A stretch of DNA of 64,000 nucleotides from Gammaproteobacteria bacterium (GTDB lineage Bacteria > Pseudomonadota > Gammaproteobacteria > JAUZRS01), in the NCBI GenBank assembly GCA_030949385.1, contig JAUZSP010000006.1:314121-378120 (forward strand), given 5' to 3'. Below, in pieces: positions 34,837 to 43,278 of the stretch. The stretch's first letter is position 1. Every line of letters begins with the position of its first letter. Position numbers and translations under genes: made by a program. The notes below the pieces were generated by a model, which was given only the letters and a program-made list of their open reading frames with translations, was not told the DNA's origin and ran no database searches.

Positions 34837-36108
34837 TTAGTTGCCATTTAACAAACGTTTCATTTGGTTGAGCTCCGATTCGGCAATATTGAGCATTTCT
34901 AAACTTTTTTTCGGTGCCAAGGTGCCAAGGGAGAGCTTTTGAAAGGCGGGTAGATCAATCAGGCGAGGGTGCTTGCCCATTTCAGAAGTGCCGATGTAGC
35001 TGTGCAGTTGTGCTACCAAGACAATGTCGCAGTAATCGGCGCTCTTTTGTGAGTCTCGCTGCCACTGTTCCGACTCCAGCGCCACTTCGATTAAATCATC
35101 GTCGAAATTCCATTTTTTCAATACCATTGCACCTAAAGGGGCGCGTAACTTTTCTAAACAATGGTCAAGGTGAGCACTCTTTGTGGCCAGTTCTGGATTG
35201 GCATCGGCAAAAGCGAGAATGGCAAGGCAGCCCACATCGTGGGTGAGACCCGCCAGCAAAGCTCGGTTGGGATCTAGGTTGGGTACCTGTTTGGCAATCA
35301 CGGCACTGAGGGCGGCGACTTGGGTGCTGTGGTGCCAAAGAGCCACCATGCGTTTTTTTAGCGGCGCTGATTTTGTTTTAAACAGCCGTCGCATGGCCAA
35401 ACTGGTGACCAGATCGCGGGTAAAATTCAGCCCCATCCGTGTGATGGCATCAAGGCAGCTGCTGACCTGCACATTGCCTCGATTGAGGGCGCTGTTGGCG
35501 ATTTCGAGCAGATGGCCGGTGATGGCAGGATCCGCTTGGATCAATTTTGCAATCTGCTCTAGGCTGATGGTGGGGTTGTTGACGGCGTTGCTGATGCGAA
35601 TGGCTAAGGCCGGTAAGGACGGTGTTTCCAGTTGGCCACACATGTACTGTTGAAACAGTGCTTGGAATAACGGATTGTCTGGAGCTTCATCTGCTTGGCC
35701 GCTTAATGTGGTGTCAACCCCTATGGTTTCGAGGGGCGGTGGTGCGGGTTCTTGACGTTGTATTTTTTCCAGCAGGGGTTTGTTGATGTCAATTAAGTGG
35801 ATGTCGGAGAGGGTGGTTAAGCTGAGCTGACGCGGTGGGTTGCTGGCCAAGGCGTGATTGGCTGCTGCGGTGTTGCTGACCAAATAGGTCTGTTTTTTAT
35901 CTGTTTCATTTAATAATACTTCGCCGTCGAGCAGAAACAACAGGTGGTGTTGTGAGTCGCCTTCGATTTGCAGTTGTTTGCCTGCGGGGCATTCGATCAG
36001 CTTGCTCTGTTGGGTCAGTTGCAGTAAGGATTTTTGATCCAGTTTCTTAAGGGGGGTGAGTTTCTGTAAGGCGTGCAGGGTGAGTTTAAATGCGGTCGCA
36101 GTTGCCAT
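34837..36108 (-). CDS. Cyclic-nucleotide-binding-like HDOD protein
   Basis: 423 residues. The first 125 form a CNB-like fold (LIECPAGKQLQIEGDSQHHL, LDGEVLLN). The phosphate-binding cassette is degenerate: the usual GE-x-AL-x-x-x-x-RSA is replaced by NHALASNPPRQLSL, which keeps an Arg but lacks the Gly-Glu pair, so nucleotide binding is not assured. The C-terminal 260 residues are an HDOD domain (LPALAIRISNAVNNPTISLE, LIQADPAITGHLLEIANS, ALLAGLTHDVG). HDOD domains lack the metal site of true HD phosphohydrolases and act as protein-interaction modules in signalling. Its nearness to an adenylate cyclase gene makes a cAMP link plausible but unproven. Confidence 0.85.
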   Translation of the reverse strand: MATATAFKLTLHALQKLTPLKKLDQKSLLQLTQQSKLIECPAGKQLQIEGDSQHHLLFLLDGEVLLNETDKKQTYLVSNTAAANHALASNPPRQLSLTTLSDIHLIDINKPLLEKIQRQEPAPPPLETIGVDTTLSGQADEAPDNPLFQALFQQYMCGQLETPSLPALAIRISNAVNNPTISLEQIAKLIQADPAITGHLLEIANSALNRGNVQVSSCLDAITRMGLNFTRDLVTSLAMRRLFKTKSAPLKKRMVALWHHSTQVAALSAVIAKQVPNLDPNRALLAGLTHDVGCLAILAFADANPELATKSAHLDHCLEKLRAPLGAMVLKKWNFDDDLIEVALESEQWQRDSQKSADYCDIVLVAQLHSYIGTSEMGKHPRLIDLPAFQKLSLGTLAPKKSLEMLNIAESELNQMKRLLNGN

Positions 36109-36199
36109 AGTGTCTTTCGCCTTTCTGAGGAGTGATTTCCTCAGATGAGAATTACAATATGTAAGCCAGATTACTTCTCAGTGGTGGAAATAACTGGCG

Positions 36200-37969
36200 T
36201 TAAGCGCTGGCGCTGTCGGCTTGTTTTACAGTTTGGATTGGTAGGGGTTGTTCATCCGTTTGATTTTTGAGAGCCAAGGCTTTGCGATAGGCCTCAAGTG
36301 CTTCATCGTGCCGGTTGTCTTCTGCTAGAGCCACGCCAAGGTTGTGCCAGATATTGGCTTCCTTAGGTTTGATTTTTAGGGCGCGACGATGGGCGGTAAT
36401 GGCCTCTTTAAAGCGGCGTGCATGACCTAGGGTAACGCCCATGCTGTCCCAACAGCGATGGTTGTTGGGTTGCAGTTTCAGGCCGGTTCGATAGGCATTA
36501 ATGGATTCGTTGTAACGGCGAATGTGACGCAGGGCGTTGCCCAATTTGTACCAAATAAGCGCGTCATGGGGTTGTAGGTTGATGACCTTGAAATAGGCAT
36601 CGGCTGCTGCCGATTGGCGACCGGACTCCATTAACGCCACACCGAGGTTGTACCATGCTTTGTAATCTGTTTTGTTGTACTCGGTCGCTTTTCGGTGCGC
36701 TTCAATGGCCTCGGAATAGAGTCCAGAGCGTCCCAGAGCGATGCCAAGGTTGTCCCATGCTTTGGCGCTTTTGGGCGTTAATTGAGTCGCTTTACGGTGG
36801 GCTGCGATGGCATCGGATAGACGGTTGGCTTGCCCCAAGGCGATGCCTAAGTTGATCCAAGAGCGAGCATCATTGGGTTTGAGCTGGGCTAAGTGACTTA
36901 GATCTTCCAGAGCGGGATCCCAATTTTTACTGCCGTGCATGGCCATGTCGAGACGCAGCCGCGCACGCTGGTGAAGCAGGTGGGTGTGTTGCGGATTTTG
37001 GCGCAAACCGTTGCTGAGGGCGGTTTCTGCGTCTTCTAAACGGCCTTCACGCCAGCAGCTTGAGGCGCGCTCTAGGAAGATGTCGAGATCTTGTACGACT
37101 TCTTGGATTTGGCGCACCAAGCGGTAGTAAGGGGAGGCCAGTTGCAGTGAATTGTCCTTTTCATCTACCAGAATTCGTTTTTCTATCGCCAGCAGTGGCT
37201 GATAGGGAATCATGGCGGGTGTTTTGACGTTGTGAATTTTGGGTAGATTTTTTTGGATCCAACTCATGCGGCGTTGAAAGGGGCTGTTGGAGCCGGTGTT
37301 CATACTGGGCAGCGGCGAGAACATCAGCATCATGGTGGGCATGAAAGGGTGCTGGCTGAGAGAGTGATACATTCTCTGAATTCCGTCGATGTTTTGAGCG
37401 TCAAGGTTGGTGACCAAAACGGTTAAGTTGGCCAATAGATGGGTGGCGATGCCACTGCCCAGCTCGGAAAAACCGGTGCGAGAGTCGATCAAGACGTAGT
37501 CGGGGCGAATTTCGTCAACAATTTGACGACGCAGTTGTTTGATCAATCGTTCGTATTGCTCGCCCGGCTGGTTGTAATTTTTATTCAGAGCATTAAGAAT
37601 TTCTAAGTAATAGGCTTCGCCGTAGCGTCCGGCAGGCATCATCCAGACTTCGCCTTTATCACCTTGTTGCTTTTGACAGCGGTGAATGTAGGCTTGCAGG
37701 GATTTTGGTGCACCTTGGTGCTGACTGATGTGCAGGTATTCGGCGATGCCGCGTAACAGAGAGGTCTGTTGCGCCTGTGGCTCAGCTGGTTTAAAAACAG
37801 AAAAGTGATCTAGGCCAGGGGTGTCGAGATCCAGATCAATGACCAACACCCGTTTTCCTCTGGCAGCTAGAGTTCGGGCGCAATTTGCGAGAGCCAAAGT
37901 TCTACCCACACCGCCTTGATAGGCGTAGAAGGCGATAAAATGACAGTGTTTAATTGATGGCTTTTCCAT
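36200..37969 (-). CDS. MinD/ParA-like ATPase fused to TPR repeats
   Basis: 589 residues. About 1-300 is a MinD/ParA-type domain of the KGGVGR variant class (FYAYQGGVGRTLALANCA, VLVIDLDLDTPGLDHFS, VLIDSRTGFSELGSGIA). Here the signature lysine is Gln (Q18) and the P-loop lysine is Arg (R23), so both usual lysines are absent and nucleotide hydrolysis may be altered. About 360-565 are six regular 34-residue TPRs (WINLGIALGQANRLSDAIAA, WDNLGIALGRSGLYSEAIEA and so on). Such ATPases with a scaffold arm occur in signalling and conflict neighbourhoods; no function is established. It lies about 90 bases upstream of the HDOD gene on the same strand, so co-transcription is possible. Confidence 0.85.
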   Translation of the reverse strand: MEKPSIKHCHFIAFYAYQGGVGRTLALANCARTLAARGKRVLVIDLDLDTPGLDHFSVFKPAEPQAQQTSLLRGIAEYLHISQHQGAPKSLQAYIHRCQKQQGDKGEVWMMPAGRYGEAYYLEILNALNKNYNQPGEQYERLIKQLRRQIVDEIRPDYVLIDSRTGFSELGSGIATHLLANLTVLVTNLDAQNIDGIQRMYHSLSQHPFMPTMMLMFSPLPSMNTGSNSPFQRRMSWIQKNLPKIHNVKTPAMIPYQPLLAIEKRILVDEKDNSLQLASPYYRLVRQIQEVVQDLDIFLERASSCWREGRLEDAETALSNGLRQNPQHTHLLHQRARLRLDMAMHGSKNWDPALEDLSHLAQLKPNDARSWINLGIALGQANRLSDAIAAHRKATQLTPKSAKAWDNLGIALGRSGLYSEAIEAHRKATEYNKTDYKAWYNLGVALMESGRQSAAADAYFKVINLQPHDALIWYKLGNALRHIRRYNESINAYRTGLKLQPNNHRCWDSMGVTLGHARRFKEAITAHRRALKIKPKEANIWHNLGVALAEDNRHDEALEAYRKALALKNQTDEQPLPIQTVKQADSASA

Positions 37970-38282
37970 GCCTCACCGCTCTGGTTGGTTAATCTTTGCT
38001 TACGGGCTGATTTATGGTGAAACATCCCGTAACTCTCTTGAGCCACGGCTAAGATTGGCTTAAGTTAACATTTATCGGCACAACGGCGACGATTTTAACC
38101 CAGCGTACCTATTTTCATCAGATTGATTAATGTTCTCTCCTATCTCTAAAGCAGTATTCACCTAACCTTCGGTTCAAAGCTAGGCTAGTGTCCGCTTTTT
38201 AGCGTCATATTCTTTCTGAAATGTGGGTTTTTTGACATCTTTAAGGTGAATTTCTCCATTTCTATAAAACTATACAGGTGAG
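37970..38282. other. 313-base intergenic region upstream of cysG
   Basis: It separates divergent genes (MinD-TPR, minus; cysG, plus) and must contain promoters for both. TTGACA at 38232-38237 is a good -35-like element, but TATAAA at 38263-38268 is 25 bases away, too far for a standard pair. No coding sequence or RNA gene was recognised. Confidence 0.4.
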
Positions 38283-39743
38283 TTGTGGATTTTTTTACCC
38301 ATTTTTTTAAACATCAAAGCACAGAGTTGTTTGGTGGTCGGTGGTGGTAAGGTGGCTGCGCGTAAGGTGCTGTTGTTAAAACAGGCTCATGCGCAGGTGA
38401 CGGTGGTTTCGCCGGAATTGTGCCAGGAAGTCGCTCGTTCGGTCGCAGCAGGTGAAATTGAGCATATAAAACGGCCTTTTGAGGCGGCTGATGTACAAAG
38501 TCGGGTGCTGGTGATTGCAGCGACCAGCGACACACCCTTGAACGAAGCTATCTCTGCGCTGTGTCAAGCGCAAAATACGCCGGTGAACGTGGTGGACAAT
38601 CAGCCTTTGTGCAGTTTTATTATGCCGTCGATTATTGATCGTTCACCGGTTCAAATTGCCATCTCTACCGGTGGAGCCTCGCCGGTATTGGCGCGCATGT
38701 TACGCACCCGTTTGGAAAACTTAATCCCTGCTGCCTACGGTCGTTTGGCAACCTTAGTGGATGGCTTTCGTGGCAAGGTGAAGGAGGCGTTCCCCAATGT
38801 GGAAAAACGTCGGGCGTTTTGGGAACGTACTTTGGAAGGTTCGGTGGCGGAGTTGGTCTTTGCTGGGCGTGATGGCGAAGCGCGCAGTGCTTTGGATCAA
38901 GCCGTCTCTCAGCGTGAGCAGGTCAGCAGTGATACGGGTGAGGTCTATTTGGTGGGAGCCGGTCCGGGTGATCCCGATCTGCTCTCCTTTCGTGCCTTGC
39001 GTTTGATGCAGCAAGCGGATGTGGTGGTGTATGACCGTCTGGTTGCTGAACCCATTTTGGAGTTGGTGCGTCGCGATGCAGAACGGATTTATGCCGGTAA
39101 GGAGCGGGACAATCACTCCATTCCGCAAGAGGGAATTAACTCTTTGTTGGCGCGTCTGGCCAAAGAGGGCAAACGGGTTCTACGCTTAAAAGGCGGTGAT
39201 CCGTTTATCTTTGGTCGAGGTGGGGAAGAGATTGCCACTTTGATTGATGAGGGGGTTACGTTCCAAGTGGTTCCGGGGATTACTGCTGCTTCTGGCTGTG
39301 CGACGTATGCGGGCATTCCCTTGACTCATCGTGATCATACCCAAGCGTGTATTTTTGTTACGGGCAACTTGAAAGACGGCAGTGTGGATCTGAACTGGCC
39401 GATGCTCTCGCACGCCAATCAGACGGTGGTCTTTTATATGGGGCTGCACGGCGTCAAGATTATTTGTGAGCAGTTGATTGCTCATGGGCGTGACAAATCC
39501 ACGCCAGCGGCGTTGGTGCAGCAGGGCACAACACCGGATCAGCGTGTGTTTATCGGTGATTTGAGTAATCTGTCCGAGCTGGTGGCGAAAAACAACGTCA
39601 AAGCACCGACCCTGATCATTGTCGGCGAAGTGGTGCAACTGCATGAAAAATTGAGCTGGTTCAAACCCGGTGATGCAGTGCAAGCGGAAGCGATTCATCT
39701 TCTGGGTGGCATGGATGGACGCACTTTGGACTCCCGTTCATAA
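38283..39743 (+). CDS. cysG: Siroheme synthase (trifunctional)
   Basis: 486 residues. It turns uroporphyrinogen III into siroheme, the cofactor of sulfite and nitrite reductases. The N-terminal dehydrogenase/ferrochelatase half has the NAD motif LVVGGGKVAARKV and STGGASPVLARMLR. The C-terminal methyltransferase half has VYLVGAGPGDPDLLSFRALR, ADVVVYDRLV and LRLKGGDPFIFGRGGEE. The start is odd: the family begins MDxLPIF, and a GTG at 38285 would give that start if one T were missing from the seven-T run at 38290-38296. As written, a TTG at 38283 gives MWIFLPIFLNIK. A ribosome site (AGGTGAG, 38275-38281) suits the GTG better. It precedes the flagellar cluster. Confidence 0.93.
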   Translation: MWIFLPIFLNIKAQSCLVVGGGKVAARKVLLLKQAHAQVTVVSPELCQEVARSVAAGEIEHIKRPFEAADVQSRVLVIAATSDTPLNEAISALCQAQNTPVNVVDNQPLCSFIMPSIIDRSPVQIAISTGGASPVLARMLRTRLENLIPAAYGRLATLVDGFRGKVKEAFPNVEKRRAFWERTLEGSVAELVFAGRDGEARSALDQAVSQREQVSSDTGEVYLVGAGPGDPDLLSFRALRLMQQADVVVYDRLVAEPILELVRRDAERIYAGKERDNHSIPQEGINSLLARLAKEGKRVLRLKGGDPFIFGRGGEEIATLIDEGVTFQVVPGITAASGCATYAGIPLTHRDHTQACIFVTGNLKDGSVDLNWPMLSHANQTVVFYMGLHGVKIICEQLIAHGRDKSTPAALVQQGTTPDQRVFIGDLSNLSELVAKNNVKAPTLIIVGEVVQLHEKLSWFKPGDAVQAEAIHLLGGMDGRTLDSRS

Positions 39744-39795
39744 AAACCTAGCCTGTATTTTGCACTTCAAGTGAGTAACCCACTAGGAGTGCATT

Positions 39796-40716
39796 GTGAT
39801 TTCGATACCACCAACCCCTTCTGTTGCATTAACAGCTCTTTCTTCTTTTGAAGAGGGGGCTGTGTTTTCTCCTGATTCAAACAGCGACGGCGTGGCTTCG
39901 CCTTTTTCGCAACTGTTAAAAACTTTAAATTCCTCGGAAAAAAAATCACCACAGACGTTATCGGACTCTTTTGAAGAATTAAAATCTTTTGCAGAGTTTC
40001 CTGCGCCGCCTCTATCCGTCGAGGGGCTTGCGCCGCAGCAGGTGGAGGTAACGCCTTTTTTGACTCCAGAAAGCCTGACCGGTGAGCCATTACCAGCCAA
40101 TCAAATGCCGCTTGCTCCTATAACACCGCCGTTACCGGAAGCATGGGTTGTGGCATTGCCTAATGTAGATAAGGCTGAGGCGTTACTGACAGTCAATTCT
40201 GTGGTGGGTGACGGTGTAACGAACAGCATGACTACGGATCCTAAAGTGGCTTTTTTTGATCGAGTTCAAGCACTGTCTGAAGCGAACGGTGAGGCGCGTT
40301 TGTCCGTTGCGGTGCGTCACCCTGAATGGGCTGCTGCGGTCGGACAGCGGGTGCAGGCGTTGCTGCAACAGCAGGCAAATCACATTCAAATTCGTCTTGA
40401 TCCACCAGAGTTGGGTAAATTGGATGTGCAGATTCAGGTGAATGATGCGGGAACTCAGGTGGTCTTTCACACCGAACAGCGCGAAGTCAAAGAGGCCTTA
40501 GAGCGGGCTTTTCCTCGTTTGCATGAGATGTTGTCGATGGAAAATAATATGAGTTTGGGTTTTCAATTGGGGTCGCAAAATAGTCATGGATTCCAGCAAA
40601 ATGAGTCAGGAAAGGGTTCTGCGCTGGACTCTGAAGATGATCAAGACGTTGCTCAGGCCACGGTTGGCCAAAATCAGCTTAATATCGCATTGAGTGCCAT
40701 CGATTTTTACGCTTAA
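39796..40716 (+). CDS. fliK: Flagellar hook-length control protein
   Basis: 306 residues from GTG 39796, with AGGAG at 39784-39788. The N-terminal 170 residues are low-complexity, rich in Ser, Pro and Glu, as is usual for the ruler part. The C-terminal domain is conserved: IQIRLDPPELGKLDVQIQVN, then VVFHTEQREVKEALERAFPR and a final Gln/Ser-rich tail. FliK measures hook length and switches the export gate (through FlhB) from hook to filament substrates. The gene heads the flagellar run but is followed by its own terminator, so it is transcribed apart from fliL onward. Confidence 0.88.
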   Translation: MISIPPTPSVALTALSSFEEGAVFSPDSNSDGVASPFSQLLKTLNSSEKKSPQTLSDSFEELKSFAEFPAPPLSVEGLAPQQVEVTPFLTPESLTGEPLPANQMPLAPITPPLPEAWVVALPNVDKAEALLTVNSVVGDGVTNSMTTDPKVAFFDRVQALSEANGEARLSVAVRHPEWAAAVGQRVQALLQQQANHIQIRLDPPELGKLDVQIQVNDAGTQVVFHTEQREVKEALERAFPRLHEMLSMENNMSLGFQLGSQNSHGFQQNESGKGSALDSEDDQDVAQATVGQNQLNIALSAIDFYA

Positions 40717-40729
40717 GTCCGTTTAAAAC

Positions 40730-40773
40730 AACCTCATGACCGTTGCAGTCGAGCAGTGGATGAGGTTTTTTTT
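40730..40773 (+). terminator. Intrinsic terminator after fliK
   Basis: AACCTCAT at 40730-40737 pairs with ATGAGGTT at 40760-40767, followed by a run of T to 40773. The stem and T-tract are strong. It separates fliK from the fliL operon. Confidence 0.85.
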
Positions 40774-40873
40774 CGTCTGAATTTTTTTGTAACCGGCCTT
40801 TTCAGTCTGTCAAAAAACGGTTACCTAAGTGATTGTATGTTGTAAGTAATTGAAAAATATAGAATATTTTTTA

Positions 40874-40890
40874 TTGGCATTTAGATTGCT
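40874..40890 (+). promoter_or_regulatory. Sigma-54 promoter for the fliL operon
   Basis: TTGGCATTTAGATTGCT shows the invariant GG (40876-40877) and GC (40888-40889) with exactly ten bases between them, as required for RpoN (-24/-12). It lies 36 bases before the fliL start at 40927. In polar-flagellated Gammaproteobacteria the fliL-flhA class is RpoN/FleQ dependent, which agrees. No activator site was assigned. Confidence 0.8.
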
Positions 40891-40926
40891 CTTCAGTCAT
40901 TGGGTCTTTTAGAAGGGGTGGTCAAA

Positions 40927-41448
40927 ATGGCAGACGAAAAAGAAAGCGTTGATTCAGAGCAAGCAGAAAAACCTAAAAATAATATGTTGATGTTTGCTGG
41001 GATAACTCTAGTGTTGGTTGCTTTGAGTGTGGGCGGGACTCTGTTTTTTATGGGTGGAGAGTCAAGCGCACAGGTAGCCAGTACCGAAGCAGTTGCTGTT
41101 GAACCCAGTGTGAGTGAAAAGCCATTGGCCAATGCCATTTATGTAGAGCTGGATCCGGCTTTTACGGTGAATTTGATGGGTGGCAGCAGCTCGAAGTTTT
41201 TACAAGTTGCCGTTTCTATTTTGACCTATTACGACGACAGTGAAGAGTCGATTCAACGTCATATTCCAGAAATTCGTAACAGTTTATTAATGCTGTTTGG
41301 CGAGCAGGAATCACAGAAGTTAGGGGATGTTAAATCTAAAGAAATATTACGTAGTAAAGCCTTGGATGCGGTAAAAAAAGTCTTGTCTGAACGAGGCGAA
41401 AAATTTGATATTGAGGCTCTTTTTTTTACTAAATTTGTGATGCAATAA
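40927..41448 (+). CDS. fliL: Flagellar basal-body protein FliL
   Basis: 173 residues from ATG 40927, behind AGAAGGGG. A short polar cytoplasmic start is followed by one membrane helix (MLMFAGITLVLVALSVGGTLFFM) and a periplasmic domain with the family's conserved parts (YVELDPAFTVNLMGG, KFLQVAVSILTYYD, IPEIRNSLLMLFGEQ). FliL sits around the stator ring and supports torque at high load. It is the first gene after the sigma-54 promoter and lies two bases before fliM. Confidence 0.9.
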   Translation: MADEKESVDSEQAEKPKNNMLMFAGITLVLVALSVGGTLFFMGGESSAQVASTEAVAVEPSVSEKPLANAIYVELDPAFTVNLMGGSSSKFLQVAVSILTYYDDSEESIQRHIPEIRNSLLMLFGEQESQKLGDVKSKEILRSKALDAVKKVLSERGEKFDIEALFFTKFVMQ

Positions 41449-41449
41449 G

Positions 41450-42454
41450 ATGGCGACAAAAGACATTTTAAGTCAGGAAGAGGTCGATGCGTTACTGCAT
41501 GGGGTGGACGGTGGCGATGTTGATACCGATGAGCCTGAGGATGCTTTAGAGGGCGGTGCATGCAACTATGATTTTGCCAATCAAGATCGGATTGTGCGGG
41601 GGCGTTTACCGACTTTAGAAATGATAAACGAACGTTTTGTGCGCTATTTTAGAATCAGTGTTTTTAATATGTTACGCCGTTCAGCAGATATTTCGGTAGA
41701 GGGCGTGCAGATGATGAAGTTTTCAGAGTACGTACACAGTTTGTATGTGCCAACCAGTTTGACTTTGGTGCGAGTGGCTCCTTTGCGGGGTACAGCTCTG
41801 TTTATGGTTGACCCTAAATTGGTGTTTGCCATAGTGGATAATTTTTTTGGCGGTGATGGTCGTTTTCCGGTAAAAATTGAGGGGCGTGAGTTTACTCAAA
41901 TTGAATTAAGGGTCATAAAAATTTTACTGGAAGAGGCGTTTAAAGGTTTTGTAAAAGCGTGGAAGCCTGTGTTGGATATTGTCTTTACTCATTTGAATCA
42001 TGAAGTTAACCCAAATTTAGCCAACATTGTCAGCCCCAGTGAGGTGGTGGTGGTGTCGAGCTTTCGAGTCGAGCTTGAGGGTGGTGGCGGGGAGCTGCAT
42101 TTCACCATGCCTTATTCGATGATTGAGCCGATTAGATCGTTGTTGGATGCAGGTATGCACAGCGATCAGATGGATCGAGATGACCGCTGGAATAACTCTT
42201 TGCGGGAGGAGATTATGCGAACCAAAGTGGAGGTGAGCAGTACTCTGGTGGAAGTGGAAATGCTTTTGCGTGAAGTTAAGGAGTTAAAAAAAGGCGATAT
42301 TATTCCTTTTGAGATGCCGGAGGTGAATTTTTTAATGGCGGAAGATATTCCTATTATGATGGGGCATTATGGTGTCTCACGAGAGAAATACGCCTTAAAA
42401 ATAGATGAGGTGGTACGAGTGAACCAGCCGAGTGATCCACTTCAGGAGTTATAA
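41450..42454 (+). CDS. fliM: Flagellar motor switch protein FliM
   Basis: 334 residues, normal length. The N-terminal LSQEEVDALLHGV is the segment that binds phospho-CheY. The middle CheC-like domain carries the GGXG-type motif (FFGGDGRFP) and the FRVELEGGGGELHFTMPYSM stretch, and the C-terminal SpoA/FliN-like domain ends the protein. FliM forms the C-ring with FliG and FliN and sets rotation direction. It follows fliL by two bases. Confidence 0.96.
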   Translation: MATKDILSQEEVDALLHGVDGGDVDTDEPEDALEGGACNYDFANQDRIVRGRLPTLEMINERFVRYFRISVFNMLRRSADISVEGVQMMKFSEYVHSLYVPTSLTLVRVAPLRGTALFMVDPKLVFAIVDNFFGGDGRFPVKIEGREFTQIELRVIKILLEEAFKGFVKAWKPVLDIVFTHLNHEVNPNLANIVSPSEVVVVSSFRVELEGGGGELHFTMPYSMIEPIRSLLDAGMHSDQMDRDDRWNNSLREEIMRTKVEVSSTLVEVEMLLREVKELKKGDIIPFEMPEVNFLMAEDIPIMMGHYGVSREKYALKIDEVVRVNQPSDPLQEL

Positions 42455-42457
42455 AAT

Positions 42458-42871
42458 ATGAGCATTGACGAATCTGGAACGCAGTCTGAGGTTGAAGATC
42501 AGTGGGCCGAGGCGATGCAAGAGGAGCAGCAAACGAGGCCTTCGGTGGCGGTGGCTGAACGTGCAGAGATAGAGCCTTTGACTGATGAGAGTGATCATAA
42601 TACAGAAACGGACATTAATATTGATGTGATCTTGGATATTCCCGTCACTATCGCGATGGAAATTGGCCGTACTCGTATTAGTATTCGAAATTTATTGCAG
42701 TTAAATCAAGGTTCAGTTGTAGAACTGGATCGCCTTGCCGGTGAGCCTTTGGATGTGATTGTGAATGGAACATTGATTGCTCATGGCGAGGTTGTGGTGG
42801 TGAATGAAAAATTTGGTATTCGGTTGACCGATATTATTAGCCCTTCTGAACGGATCAAGAATATAAAATAA
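42458..42871 (+). CDS. fliN: Flagellar motor switch protein FliN
   Basis: 137 residues. An acidic, variable N-terminal part of about 55 residues precedes the SpoA domain (NIDVILDIPVTIAMEIGRTR, LLQLNQGSVVELDRLAGEPL, LIAHGEVVVVNEKFGIRLTD). This is the standard FliN plan, forming the bottom of the C-ring and contacting FliH of the export apparatus. It begins three bases after fliM and its stop overlaps the fliO start by one base. Confidence 0.95.
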   Translation: MSIDESGTQSEVEDQWAEAMQEEQQTRPSVAVAERAEIEPLTDESDHNTETDINIDVILDIPVTIAMEIGRTRISIRNLLQLNQGSVVELDRLAGEPLDVIVNGTLIAHGEVVVVNEKFGIRLTDIISPSERIKNIK

Positions 42872-43278
42872 TGTTTTATTTTCGAGATAAATTTTTTGTT
42901 GTTTGTTTTTTATTGGTGTTTTCGGATGGATTGTTGGCCGAAGCTGAAATAGACACTAACGTGGTTGCTAACGTATTGCCATACGAGTCGGTGTATCGGT
43001 TGGTGGGTTCCTTTATTTTGGTGTTGTTGTTGATGTTTGCTGTGGCTTATGTGGTTAAGAGGTTTAATCCAGTTAGTGCAAATATGCATAAAAAATTTAA
43101 AGTGGTTTCTGTTCTGCCCTTCGGCAGTAAACAGAAAGCGGTCTTGGTTCAAATCGGTGATGAACAGATTTTGCTTGGCATCAGCCAAGATCGCATTAAT
43201 ACGTTGCATCGGTTAAAAAAACCGATTGAAGCGGATCAGCCAGAGATAAGCTCTAAACCAGAAAAGAGCCTGTCATGA
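42871..43278 (+). CDS. fliO: Flagellar biosynthesis protein FliO
   Basis: 135 residues. A cleavable-type N-terminal hydrophobic stretch ([18 protein letters not shown]) is followed by one membrane helix ([20 protein letters not shown]) and a small cytoplasmic domain ([28 protein letters not shown]), as in FliO. FliO helps FliP oligomerise when the export gate is built. The ends overlap both neighbours by a few bases, showing tight coupling. Confidence 0.9.
   Translation: MFYFRDKFFVVCFLLVFSDGLLAEAEIDTNVVANVLPYESVYRLVGSFILVLLLMFAVAYVVKRFNPVSANMHKKFKVVSVLPFGSKQKAVLVQIGDEQILLGISQDRINTLHRLKKPIEADQPEISSKPEKSLS

Noticed and set aside
38232-38268. TTGACA and TATAAA as a sigma-70 promoter for cysG
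   Set aside because: The spacing is 25 bases, too long for a standard promoter pair.
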